From: JANWYT01 sp046719465 | GTDB taxonomy: Bacteria > Chloroflexota > Anaerolineae > Aggregatilineales > Phototrophicaceae | Length of the DNA: 21,251 nt | NCBI GenBank assembly: GCA_046719465.1 | Contig: JBDNCV010000062.1 | Coordinates: 1-21,251, forward strand | Direction of reading: 5' to 3' | In this document: in pieces, positions 1 through 7,051 of the stretch | Layout: the number at the start of each line of letters is the position of its first letter | How positions within the stretch are numbered: the first letter of the stretch is position 1 | The notes under the pieces: model-generated | What the model was told of the DNA's origin: nothing | Databases searched by the model: none | Seen by the model: the letters and a program-made list of their open reading frames with translations, nothing else | Program-made: the position numbers and the translations under genes

Positions 1-695
1 AGCACCTGCCGCTGAACGCGCCGCTGGAACAGCGCATCAGCCAGCACGACCGAGACGGCAGCGCGCGCTTCCGACGGCCACAGCTGCACGCTTTCTTCAT
101 GCAGATGCCTTTCTACCTGACAACGGACGCAGGGGTAATGCTCAGCCATGCGGGGGCGCCGCCGTTCGCTGGTGAGAACGGTTGGTACGACGTGCTGCGC
201 GTGTTTGACCATCAAGCGCTCATCGACCGCGGCAGCGACCGCTTGCAAGCCTTCACGCTGTGGCGCTTCTGGCGTGACCGCGCCTACCGTGAGCAGGCCC
301 AGCAGCTCCTCGCAGTGGAGGATGAGAAAGACCCACGCTTCTTCAACTTGCTGCGCGGGCAGCTTTTGATGGAGCATGAGCCGCTGATGCGCCTGCTGTG
401 GGATGCGCTGTTCCTGCGCAACGAGTACGGCTACCCGCTGGCGCAGTATCTGCGCGACGTGGCCTTGATGCTGGAGCAGGCGAGCCGTCACGTGCCCGTG
501 CCGCAGCGTTTCCTTGTGGCGGGGCATGTGGTGGTGGATGAGGGGCATGCGGCGTTGGGCGAGCAGAAGCTGCGTTTTGCCAGCGGCGTTCACGCCAAAC
601 CTGTCAGCCAAGCTGTGTACCTGCTGTTCGACGCGGCGGAACCCATCGCGGACATGCCGCAGCTTGTGTCAAAGCTGCGCCGCGTCTGGGCGTGA
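1..695 (+). CDS. Metallophosphoesterase (calcineurin-like), 5' truncated by window edge
   Basis: The reading frame is open from the first complete codon at base 3 to TGA at 693-695, so the N-terminus lies outside the window. The visible part looks like the C-terminal two thirds of a calcineurin-like phosphoesterase related to Ser/Thr protein phosphatases and diadenosine tetraphosphatases. It has a 'VMLSHAG' segment (a metal-ligand His in this family) and 'FLVAGHVVVDEGH', matching the family's late Gly-His followed by a short strand and 'ASGVHA'. The usual GHTH/GHTP is GHVV here, so the substrate class cannot be fixed. The GDxHG, GDxxDRG and GNHD motifs would be upstream of the window. Its last 27 bases overlap the end of the convergent ykgJ-like gene. 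Family assignment is moderately sure; the substrate is unknown. Confidence 0.72.
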   Translation, partial: HLPLNAPLEQRISQHDRDGSARFRRPQLHAFFMQMPFYLTTDAGVMLSHAGAPPFAGENGWYDVLRVFDHQALIDRGSDRLQAFTLWRFWRDRAYREQAQQLLAVEDEKDPRFFNLLRGQLLMEHEPLMRLLWDALFLRNEYGYPLAQYLRDVALMLEQASRHVPVPQRFLVAGHVVVDEGHAALGEQKLRFASGVHAKPVSQAVYLLFDAAEPIADMPQLVSKLRRVWA

Positions 696-1223
696 GCTTG
701 AGCTGGCGATGATGGAATCGACCTGCTCAAGCAGCGCGTTCAGGGTGTGATAGATGATTGGGCAGATGGCCGCGCCCGGGATGAGCTGTTCCATCGACCA
801 GCGGAAATCAGGGGTGAGGAACGGGTAGTCGCGGCAGGCCTGCGGGCGATGCGCATAGATGCTGCACCGCGTTCCGGTGAGGAAGCCGCAGGGCTTCACC
901 TTGAACTTGCCGACTGCGCCGCTCTCCGGCAGCACGTCCTCATCCACGTAGCGCACGCGAATCGCATCTAACCCAATGTGGAAGGCTTGGTCAAGCCGCG
1001 GCAGATCGTCATCCTCGAGGTAGACATCGAGCGCGCGGCAGCAGTTGGCGCACTGGGTGCAGTCGATGGCGGCGATGATGGGGGCGGCGACCTCGTTCAC
1101 CCGCGCGTCGAGCTGTTCGTCGCTGAGGTCGTCATCGTACTGGAATTGGTAGAACATGACTTCGTAGGCGTCGCGGCGCGCAGCGGCATCGGCGGCGATG
1201 GTGTCAAGGTCGATGTGGTACAT
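669..1223 (-). CDS. YkgJ-family cysteine-cluster protein (putative Zn/Fe chelating)
   Basis: 184 residues. The signature is clear: CxxCxxCC at C55, C58, C61 and C62, then 'PCGFL' (C112), 'CSIYAHRPQAC' (C120, C130) and 'RDYPFL'. This is the pattern of the YkgJ / UPF0153 family, thought to bind zinc or an iron-sulfur cluster through these cysteines; no reaction is established. It is cytoplasmic, with no signal or membrane segment. Its ATG (1221-1223) directly follows the fmt stop codon (1224-1226) with no base between, so it is very probably co-transcribed and translationally coupled to fmt. Its 3' end overlaps the convergent metallophosphoesterase by 27 bp. Family is sure, function unknown. 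Confidence 0.88.
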   Translation of the reverse strand: MYHIDLDTIAADAAARRDAYEVMFYQFQYDDDLSDEQLDARVNEVAAPIIAAIDCTQCANCCRALDVYLEDDDLPRLDQAFHIGLDAIRVRYVDEDVLPESGAVGKFKVKPCGFLTGTRCSIYAHRPQACRDYPFLTPDFRWSMEQLIPGAAICPIIYHTLNALLEQVDSIIASSSSRPDAAQL

Positions 1224-2141
1224 TCAATCCCCCAGCAGCGCGCCTACGATCTGCGGGTGGCCGCGTATGAAGTCTTCAGCGGGAATGCGCTTCCGCCCCT
1301 CAAGCTGAAGCTCGACGAGTTCCAACAGCCCGTCACCTGTGCCAACGCAGAGCGCCCCTTCCACGAGCGCGACGCTGCCGATGGGCTGTTGGCCCACACG
1401 GACGCGCGCACGATGCACCTTGAGCAGCTTGCCTTCCCAGTGGGTGAACGTGCCCGGCCACGGGTCAAACGCGCGGATCGTGCGCTCGATTTGGGCGGCG
1501 GGCGCGTGCCAGTCGATGCGGCCTTCATCCTTGTCAATTTGCGGGGCATAGGTGGCGAGCGCATCGTCTTGCGGCTGCGGTGTAATCTCGCCGTTCAAGT
1601 AGGGCGGGATGGTTTCGATCAGCAGGGATGCGCCCAACGCAGCCATGCGATCGTGGAGCGTCGCGCTGGTGTCGTCAGCAGTAATGGGGGTGCTGGCTTT
1701 GGTGAGCATCGGGCCGGTGTCGAGGCCTGCGTCCATCAGCATGATCGTGATGCCCGTTTCAGCGTCGCCCGCGCGGATGGCGGCGTGGATGGGGGCAGCG
1801 CCGCGCCAGCGCGGCAGCAGCGAGCCGTGGACGTTCAAACAGCCGTGTTTGGGCATATCAAGCACGCTCTGCGGCAGGATTTGACCGAACGCTGCCACGA
1901 CGAACAAATCGGCGTCCTGCGCCCTGAGCCAATCCTTGACCTCGCGCAGCTTGACGGGCTGCACGCAGGGGATGCCGTGCGCGAGGGCGAGCTGTTTCAC
2001 CGGGGGCGGCCGCAGTTCCCCACCGCGCCCCGCTGGGCGGTCGGGCTGAGTGACCACGCCGACGACCTCGTGGTGTCGGATGAGCGCGTTGAGTGACGGC
2101 ACGGCGAACTCCGGCGTGCCCATGAAGACGATGCGTGCCAA
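1224..2141 (-). CDS. fmt: Methionyl-tRNA formyltransferase
   Basis: 305 residues, close to the usual 310-315. It transfers a formyl group from 10-formyl-tetrahydrofolate to Met-tRNA(fMet), giving the initiator tRNA of bacterial translation, in the cytoplasm. The N-terminus 'RIVFMGTPEFAVPSL' is diagnostic. The formyl-THF site has N103 and H105 in 'LNVHGSLLPRWRGAAPIH' and D141 in 'DAGLDTGP', matching E. coli N106/H108/D144 with a constant offset of 3. The C-terminal domain follows ('RIDWHAPAAQIERTIRAFDPWPGTF'). The start is TTG: it puts the protein at the conserved N-terminus, no ATG is available before Met7, and a strong Shine-Dalgarno GAGGGAG lies 6 nt upstream. It is divergent from recJ and leads a two-gene operon with the ykgJ-like gene. 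No def or priA is visible beside it. Confidence 0.97.
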   Translation of the reverse strand: MARIVFMGTPEFAVPSLNALIRHHEVVGVVTQPDRPAGRGGELRPPPVKQLALAHGIPCVQPVKLREVKDWLRAQDADLFVVAAFGQILPQSVLDMPKHGCLNVHGSLLPRWRGAAPIHAAIRAGDAETGITIMLMDAGLDTGPMLTKASTPITADDTSATLHDRMAALGASLLIETIPPYLNGEITPQPQDDALATYAPQIDKDEGRIDWHAPAAQIERTIRAFDPWPGTFTHWEGKLLKVHRARVRVGQQPIGSVALVEGALCVGTGDGLLELVELQLEGRKRIPAEDFIRGHPQIVGALLGD

Positions 2142-2147
2142 TGGCGG

Positions 2148-2154
2148 CTCCCTC
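2148..2154 (-). promoter_or_regulatory. Shine-Dalgarno GAGGGAG fixing the TTG start of fmt
   Basis: Reading the minus strand, GAGGGAG is followed by 6 nt and then TTG at 2141. No ATG lies in frame between this site and the conserved GTPEFAVP segment. The site therefore decides in favour of a TTG initiation codon for fmt. Confidence 0.7.
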
Positions 2155-2158
2155 GTGG

Positions 2159-2187
2159 TTGTGGCCAGTATCGGGGCGTGGTACTAT
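2159..2187 (+). promoter_or_regulatory. Candidate promoter for recJ (TTGTGG-17-extended -10 TGGTACTAT)
   Basis: TTGTGG at 2159-2164, a 17-bp spacer and TACTAT at 2182-2187, preceded by TGG so that it forms an extended -10. The predicted start near 2194 lies about 28 nt before the recJ ATG. It sits between fmt and recJ, close to the opposing fmt promoter. Confidence 0.38.
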
Positions 2188-2199
2188 CTGCGTGGATTG

Positions 2200-2228
2200 A
2201 TTGTAATCAGAATGTTTGTGCATGTCTA
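2200..2228 (-). promoter_or_regulatory. Candidate promoter for fmt-ykgJ (TAGACA-17-TACAAT)
   Basis: On the minus strand the -35 TAGACA (2228-2223) matches 5 of 6 consensus bases. The spacer is 17 bp and the -10 TACAAT (2205-2200) matches 5 of 6. Transcription would start near 2193, giving a leader of about 52 nt. The -35 overlaps the recJ start codon on the other strand, so the two divergent genes may compete for polymerase. Seen by eye only. Confidence 0.45.
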
Positions 2229-3949
2229 TTCTTGCCGCATGGCGCATCGCGCCGCCCGCGCCCGATGAGTATTTGCTGCAAGCCCGCCATGACGGCGCTC
2301 GTCTTGACCCGCTGCTGGCGCAAATCTTGTACAACCGTGGGGTAGCTGACCCTGCCGGGTTCTTGTTCGAAACCGGCGCCGATGACCTCAAACAGCGGCT
2401 GCTCCAAGCTGATTTGCTCGATCTTGATCGCGGGGCGAATCGCATCGTGCAGGCCATCGCGCGCGGGGAGCAGATCTGCATTTATGGCGACTTCGACGCG
2501 GACGGCGTCACCAGCACCGCGCTGATGATCGAAGCGCTTTCGTGGCTGGGCGCAAACGTGCGTGCGTACATCCCTGACCGCGTCGATGAGGGCTACGGCC
2601 TTAACATCCCCGCTTTGAAGCGCCTTGCCAGCGAGGGCGTCTCGCTCGTGGTGACGGTGGACTGCGGCGTGCGCAGCGTCAGCGAGATTGAGGCCGTGCT
2701 GGAGGATCAGCTCGATATCGTGGTGACCGATCATCACTCCGTCGGGGAGGCGCTGCCGCCGGCCTTCGCGGTGGTGAACCCGCAGCGCCCCGACAGCGAC
2801 CGCCACGAGCCGTACCGACATATAGCAGGGGTGAGCGTGGCGCTGCTGATGGCGCTGCGCGTGCTGCGGATTGCGGGCTGGCCGAACGGTCACCGCCTAT
2901 CGGATTTGCTTGATCTGGTGGCGATTGGCACGGTGGCCGACGTGATGCGCCTGAACGACCCACTGAACCGCCGCTTGGTCATCCACGGGTTGAACGTCAT
3001 CAACGAACGCCGCCGCTTGGGGCTGGATGCGCTGCTGCACGCGGCGGGGTTCAAGGGCACAGTGACGGCTGAGACCATCGGGTTTGTCATCGGCCCGCGG
3101 ATCAACGCGGCGGGGCGGCTCGCCAGCGGGATGATCGCGTTTGAACTGCTGACGACGCGCGACCAAGCGACCGCTAACCACCTAGCGAAGGAGTTAGAGC
3201 GCCTCAACGTTGACCGTCAGGGACGAATGCGCATCGCGCGTGACCGCATCCGCGACAGCTTGATGATCACGGGGGACATTGACGCGCCGCTGATCTTCGC
3301 ACAGGACGACGAAGTTGAGCCGGGGATTGTGGGGCTGGTCGCAGGGCAGCTCACGCAGGAGCTGTACCGTCCGTCGATCATTCTCCATCGTGAGCAAGAG
3401 ACCAGCCGCGCCTCGTGCCGGAGCATTCCGGAGTTTCACATCACGCGGGCGCTGGATGCCTGCGCAGATTTGCTGCTGCGGCACGGCGGCCATGCGCTGG
3501 CGGCGGGCTTCACGGTCGCCAATGAGAACGTGCCGCTGCTGCGAGAGCGACTGCTGCGCGCCGCGCGCGAGGCGTTCAGCGGGTTGACGCTGGCCCCCGT
3601 GCGCCGCATCGATGCCAGCCTACCGCTGAGTAAAGCGACGCTTGAACTGGCGGAGAAGCTGGCCACGTTAGAGCCGTTCGGGCATCACTTTGAGGCGCCG
3701 TTGTTCTTCAGCGGGGGGGTGCGCATGGCGTTCCCCAAAGTGCTGAAGGATCGGCACTTGAAGATGCGCTTGATTGAGGGGTCGGTGGCGGCAGTGGAAG
3801 CCATCGCGTTCAATCAGGCTGATTTCCTCAACCTGTGGAACGGGCAGCCGGTCGATGTGGTGTATCGGCTGACGGTTAACGAGTACAACGGGCGGCGCAG
3901 CGCTCAGCTCAACGTTGAGGATATGCGCCTCACGGGGTCACATGTTTAG
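2222..3949 (+). CDS. recJ: Single-stranded-DNA-specific 5'-3' exonuclease RecJ
   Basis: 575 residues from the ATG at 2222; a TTG two codons earlier (2216) is also open. RecJ degrades single-stranded DNA 5' to 3' in RecF-pathway recombination, mismatch repair excision and fork processing. DHH-superfamily motifs are present: 'DFDADG' (D90, D92, D94), 'VDCGV' (D147), 'VTDHH' (D170-H172), then the DHHA1 domain with 'HGGHALAAGF' (Gly-Gly-His at 422-424), and a C-terminal OB-like region ending 'NVEDMRL'. The length matches the shorter E. coli-type form, with no extra C-terminal domain. It is divergent from fmt, and the stop codon overlaps the start of the next gene by 8 bp. mutS lies further on in this window, but the link may be chance. 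Confidence 0.95.
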   Translation: MSILAAWRIAPPAPDEYLLQARHDGARLDPLLAQILYNRGVADPAGFLFETGADDLKQRLLQADLLDLDRGANRIVQAIARGEQICIYGDFDADGVTSTALMIEALSWLGANVRAYIPDRVDEGYGLNIPALKRLASEGVSLVVTVDCGVRSVSEIEAVLEDQLDIVVTDHHSVGEALPPAFAVVNPQRPDSDRHEPYRHIAGVSVALLMALRVLRIAGWPNGHRLSDLLDLVAIGTVADVMRLNDPLNRRLVIHGLNVINERRRLGLDALLHAAGFKGTVTAETIGFVIGPRINAAGRLASGMIAFELLTTRDQATANHLAKELERLNVDRQGRMRIARDRIRDSLMITGDIDAPLIFAQDDEVEPGIVGLVAGQLTQELYRPSIILHREQETSRASCRSIPEFHITRALDACADLLLRHGGHALAAGFTVANENVPLLRERLLRAAREAFSGLTLAPVRRIDASLPLSKATLELAEKLATLEPFGHHFEAPLFFSGGVRMAFPKVLKDRHLKMRLIEGSVAAVEAIAFNQADFLNLWNGQPVDVVYRLTVNEYNGRRSAQLNVEDMRLTGSHV

Positions 3950-5324
3950 GGTGGTCGTGGTCGCGCTGCTGCTGGGGGCGCTGCTGCCCGCGCATGCGGA
4001 GCAGGCCCCGCGCTCGCGCTTTGGGGTCGTGGAAGGCTTCTGGTTCCCGGAGCTGACGTGCGAGCTAGGCGCTGGGTGGGAGCGCATCATCTTTGACTGG
4101 TCACAGCATCAGCCCACTGGCCCCGACGACTGGAACACGCTCAACGTCGATGATCGGTGGTTGAAGGCGGCCAGCCTGTGCGGGCGGGAGGTGGTAGCCC
4201 TTTTGAAGAATACCCCCGCATGGGCGACGGATGGCATCCCGATGGCGGGCGTGCCGCGCGGCTTGACGCTGCCCATCGACGACCCCAACAACTACTGGGC
4301 AGCGTTCGTCTATCGCACGGTCGACTACTACGCCAGCCGAGGGGTGACGCGCTTCATCATCTGGAACGAGCCGGACATCGAAGCGGGAACCTACGGCCAC
4401 GAGTTCAGCGGCGACCTTGAGGACTACTTCCAACTGTTGAGGGTGGCTTATCTCTCAGCGAAGCGGGCGAACCCCGCCGCGCGGATTCACCTCGCGGGCA
4501 CGACGTACTGGCACGACGTCAACGAAGGGCGCGCCCCATACTTTGAACGCTTGCTGGATCGCATCCTTGCCGACCCTGACGCAGCGGCCAACAATTACTA
4601 CTTTGACGCGATGAGCCTGCACCTCTACTTCCGCACCGAGACGGTGATCCGCATCGTGAACGAGATGCGCGACAACCTGCGGCGGCACGGCATGGACAAG
4701 GCGATCTGGATCAACGAGATGAACGCCGCCCCCACTGATGACCCCAACTGGCCGGTAGTGCGCCCGCAGTACCCGCTCGACCTTGAGCAGCAGGCGGCCT
4801 TCCTCGTGCAGGCGGCGGCGCTCGCGCTGACGGTAGGCGTGGAGCGTATGGCCGCTTATAAGTTATACGACCAGATGCTGCCAGAAGGGGCGGAGTCGTT
4901 CGGGCTGCTCACGCCCGGCAGCGCCGCCCCGCGTCCTGCGTTTTATGCGTGGCGCTTCGTGGCGAATCACTTTGGCGATGCGGTGCAGGCGCGCTATGCG
5001 GCCACCAACACGCTTGACACGGTGCATCTGACGCACGCGCGCGGCGTGCAGTCATGGGTGCTGTGGGCACGGCGCGATCAGCCGGTGCGCGTGCGCGTGA
5101 CCGCCACCAGCGATAAGGCCTACTTGCTGGATCACCGCGGCGGGGCGCAGATTTTGCACCCGGTGGAGGGGGCGTATACGCTGCTGCTGCCGCCCGCGCG
5201 CTGCAACGCTAACGACGGGTGCTTCATCGGCGGCGTGCCGTTCACGCTGGTGCAGCCGATGGGCGCGGCCACGATCACCGAGCTAACCCCGCGCGGCGAG
5301 GCGACGCTGCGCTATAATGACTGA
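3942..5324 (+). CDS. Secreted glycoside-hydrolase-like (clan GH-A, TIM barrel) protein
   Basis: 460 residues from ATG 3942, which overlaps the last 8 bases of recJ (ATGTTTAG). This start is chosen because it begins a clean signal peptide ('MFRVVVVALLLGALLPAHA', then E). The mature part resembles a clan GH-A beta/alpha barrel. 'FIIWNEPDIE' gives a candidate acid/base E143 at the end of strand 4, and 'AIWINEMNAA' a candidate nucleophile E259 at the end of strand 7. The NEP motif and spacing recall GH39/GH5-like families. Roughly the last 100 residues form a beta-rich tail typical of an accessory domain. The substrate cannot be told from sequence. It is likely exported, anchored or extracellular. 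A second protein of the same general plan lies at 13821-15278. Confidence 0.72.
   Translation: MFRVVVVALLLGALLPAHAEQAPRSRFGVVEGFWFPELTCELGAGWERIIFDWSQHQPTGPDDWNTLNVDDRWLKAASLCGREVVALLKNTPAWATDGIPMAGVPRGLTLPIDDPNNYWAAFVYRTVDYYASRGVTRFIIWNEPDIEAGTYGHEFSGDLEDYFQLLRVAYLSAKRANPAARIHLAGTTYWHDVNEGRAPYFERLLDRILADPDAAANNYYFDAMSLHLYFRTETVIRIVNEMRDNLRRHGMDKAIWINEMNAAPTDDPNWPVVRPQYPLDLEQQAAFLVQAAALALTVGVERMAAYKLYDQMLPEGAESFGLLTPGSAAPRPAFYAWRFVANHFGDAVQARYAATNTLDTVHLTHARGVQSWVLWARRDQPVRVRVTATSDKAYLLDHRGGAQILHPVEGAYTLLLPPARCNANDGCFIGGVPFTLVQPMGAATITELTPRGEATLRYND
5313..5318 (+). promoter_or_regulatory. Consensus TATAAT -10 box before the DUF1385 gene (weak candidate)
   Basis: A perfect TATAAT lies inside the last codons of the preceding gene (Tyr-Asn) and would start transcription near 5325, about 20 nt before the chosen ATG at 5346. 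There is no recognisable -35 at 16-18 bp and no TGn extension, so it may be only coding sequence. Confidence 0.25.
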
Positions 5325-5345
5325 CATCAACGACAGGATGTGAAC

Positions 5346-6398
5346 ATGGCGAATTTGAGCAAGCCCGCAAACGAGATGAAGTTTTCCTACGGCGGCCAAG
5401 CCGTGATCGAAGGGGTGTTGATGCGCGGCGCGAACACCGCCGCCATCGCCGTGCGCAACCCCAAAGGCGAGATTGTTATCCATGAGCAGCCGCTGAACAA
5501 GACGATCTACCGCAGCTGGCTGGCCAAGACGCCGTTCGTGCGTGGGCTGGTGGGGTTGTACGACGCGCTCGGATTGGGAACGCGCGCCCTCATGTGGTCA
5601 GCCGATGTGGCCATCGAGGAAGAAGACAAGGGCGAGGGCGACAAAGCCAAATCCAGCTTTGACGGCCCCATTGGCTTCCTGACGATTGCCGTCTCGCTGG
5701 CGCTGGGGGTGGGGTTGTTCTTCCTGCTGCCCACGGCGCTGTCCACCGGCATGGGCACACTGCTCGGCCTGACCGAAGCAGCAGAGGGCGGCGGGTTCTA
5801 TGTGCCGCTGCCGATTGGCTGGCAGGCGACCGTCATTAACTTCATCGAGGCGGTGATCCAGTTGGGGATTTTGGTGATCTACATCCGCTTGATCTCGCTC
5901 ATGCCGGATGTGCGGCGCTTGTTTGGCTATCACGGCGCAGAACACAAGACGATCAACGCTTATGAAGCGGGCGATGAACTCACGCCGGAGGTGGTGCAGC
6001 GCTACCCGATTGAGCACCCGCGCTGCGGCACGGCTTTCTTGCTCACGGTGGTATTTGTCAGCGTGTTTGTGTTCTCGCTGTTGGGGCGGCCCCCGTTCTG
6101 GCTGTTGATCCTGTCGCGGGTGATTCTCATCCCAGTGATCGCGGGCATCAGCTATGAGCTGCTCAAGTGGACGGCGGCCAACGTGCATCGTCGTTGGGTG
6201 CGCTGGATCATCACGCCCAACCTTGCGCTGCAGCACTTAACAACGCGCCAGCCTGACCTTGCGATGTGCGAGGTGGCGATTGTGGCCTTCAAGCGCGTGC
6301 TGCTCTCGGAAGGCCTCATCAGCGAGGAGGAAGCAGCTGTCCCTGCGCCCAACCCCCAAGCGACCGCGGAGGCCGCTGGGGTCACGCTGGCGCGTTAG
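5346..6398 (+). CDS. YqhQ-like DUF1385 integral membrane protein
   Basis: 350 residues from ATG 5346. A GTG two codons earlier is possible; the ATG has AGGATG about 8-10 nt upstream. The N-terminal 'YGGQAVIEGVLMRG' and the later 'YHGAEHKTINAYEAG' with 'HPRCGTAF' are hallmarks of DUF1385 (Bacillus YqhQ family), whose biochemical function is not established. About four membrane helices are visible: near residues 99-130, 160-185, 228-248 and 251-272. Charged loops carry the conserved His-Glu-His. The C-terminal about 25 residues are Ala/Pro-rich and probably disordered. In many Firmicutes and Chloroflexota this gene sits near prfA/prmC or rpmE; here it sits between a secreted GH-like gene and a methyltransferase. 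It ends in a 4-bp convergent overlap with the methyltransferase. Confidence 0.9.
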   Translation: MANLSKPANEMKFSYGGQAVIEGVLMRGANTAAIAVRNPKGEIVIHEQPLNKTIYRSWLAKTPFVRGLVGLYDALGLGTRALMWSADVAIEEEDKGEGDKAKSSFDGPIGFLTIAVSLALGVGLFFLLPTALSTGMGTLLGLTEAAEGGGFYVPLPIGWQATVINFIEAVIQLGILVIYIRLISLMPDVRRLFGYHGAEHKTINAYEAGDELTPEVVQRYPIEHPRCGTAFLLTVVFVSVFVFSLLGRPPFWLLILSRVILIPVIAGISYELLKWTAANVHRRWVRWIITPNLALQHLTTRQPDLAMCEVAIVAFKRVLLSEGLISEEEAAVPAPNPQATAEAAGVTLAR

Positions 6399-7009
6399 GC
6401 TTTGCGCCCCGTCACGATGAACAGCGGATCATGGCCGCCCGATGTGTGCAGATCCGTCGTGATGTCGATGTAACCGCCCGCCCGTTGGAAGTAATCGACG
6501 ACGAGCGCCACGTGCTGCATGTCGGTCATGTTGAGCCACGCCGCGACCGCTTTGGTCGGGAAGCAGCGGTTAGAGAACGACACGATGAACAGGCCGCCGG
6601 GCTTGAGGATGCGATGAACCTCGCGGAAGACCTCCACCGGCTTGATGAGGTACTGCACGCTGACGGCGCACGTCACGCCGTCGAAGAAGTCGCTCGCATA
6701 GGGCAGGGTCTGCTTGCGGTTGAGGTTCTGCACGATGAACTCGTCAATCTGCGGGTTGTCGGCCATTTCCTCGGCGTTCATGCCGTGGGCGTAGACGCGC
6801 TGCGGCTGGAGGTCGTCGGGGTAGTGGCTGCGCCAACTGCTCATCAGGTCGAGCAGCACCGCGCCGCGCGGCAGCACAGTGGCGTAGTAGGCCTTCAGCA
6901 GCAAGATGGCGCGGTCGTCGATGTGAACGACTTTGCGCGGGGTCTGATAGAAGAGGCTGTCGTCGCTCTCATCGTAACGCTGGAAATACTCTTTCGGATA
7001 CGGTCGCAT
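6395..7009 (-). CDS. Class I SAM-dependent methyltransferase (Methyltransf_11-like)
   Basis: 204 residues from ATG 7009; TTG 7033 and GTG 7021 are upstream in-frame alternatives. The central region fits a short class I SAM methyltransferase: motif I is degenerate ('GAVLLDLMSSWRSHYP' instead of the glycine-rich loop), followed by 'LPYASDFFDGVTCAVSVQYL' (motif IV region) and 'REVHRILKPGGLFIVSFSNRCFPTKA' (post-motif). The substrate is unknown. The SAM-binding glycines are poorly conserved, yet related proteins with 'DLMSSW' are common in cyanobacteria and Chloroflexota, so it need not be dead. It lies 39 bp downstream of mutS on the same strand and may be in its operon or have its own extended -10 promoter. 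Its stop overlaps the convergent DUF1385 stop by 4 bp. Confidence 0.8.
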   Translation of the reverse strand: MRPYPKEYFQRYDESDDSLFYQTPRKVVHIDDRAILLLKAYYATVLPRGAVLLDLMSSWRSHYPDDLQPQRVYAHGMNAEEMADNPQIDEFIVQNLNRKQTLPYASDFFDGVTCAVSVQYLIKPVEVFREVHRILKPGGLFIVSFSNRCFPTKAVAAWLNMTDMQHVALVVDYFQRAGGYIDITTDLHTSGGHDPLFIVTGRKA

Positions 7010-7042
7010 ACCTAAATACACATCCCAATACAAGCTGATCGC

Positions 7043-7051
7043 ATTGTATCA
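7043..7051 (-). promoter_or_regulatory. Candidate extended -10 (TGATACAAT) for the methyltransferase
   Basis: On the minus strand TGATACAAT ends at 7043; the last codon of mutS provides its first bases. It would start transcription near 7036, 27 nt before ATG 7009 and 3 nt before the alternative TTG 7033. No convincing -35 is seen, as is common for extended -10 promoters. Confidence 0.35.

Noticed and set aside
978..2096. A 372-codon open frame on the + strand opposite fmt and ykgJ
   Set aside because: It is the antisense shadow of two clearly identified genes; its composition is Arg/Val/Asp/Gly-rich with no domain, as expected for the complement of GC-rich coding DNA.
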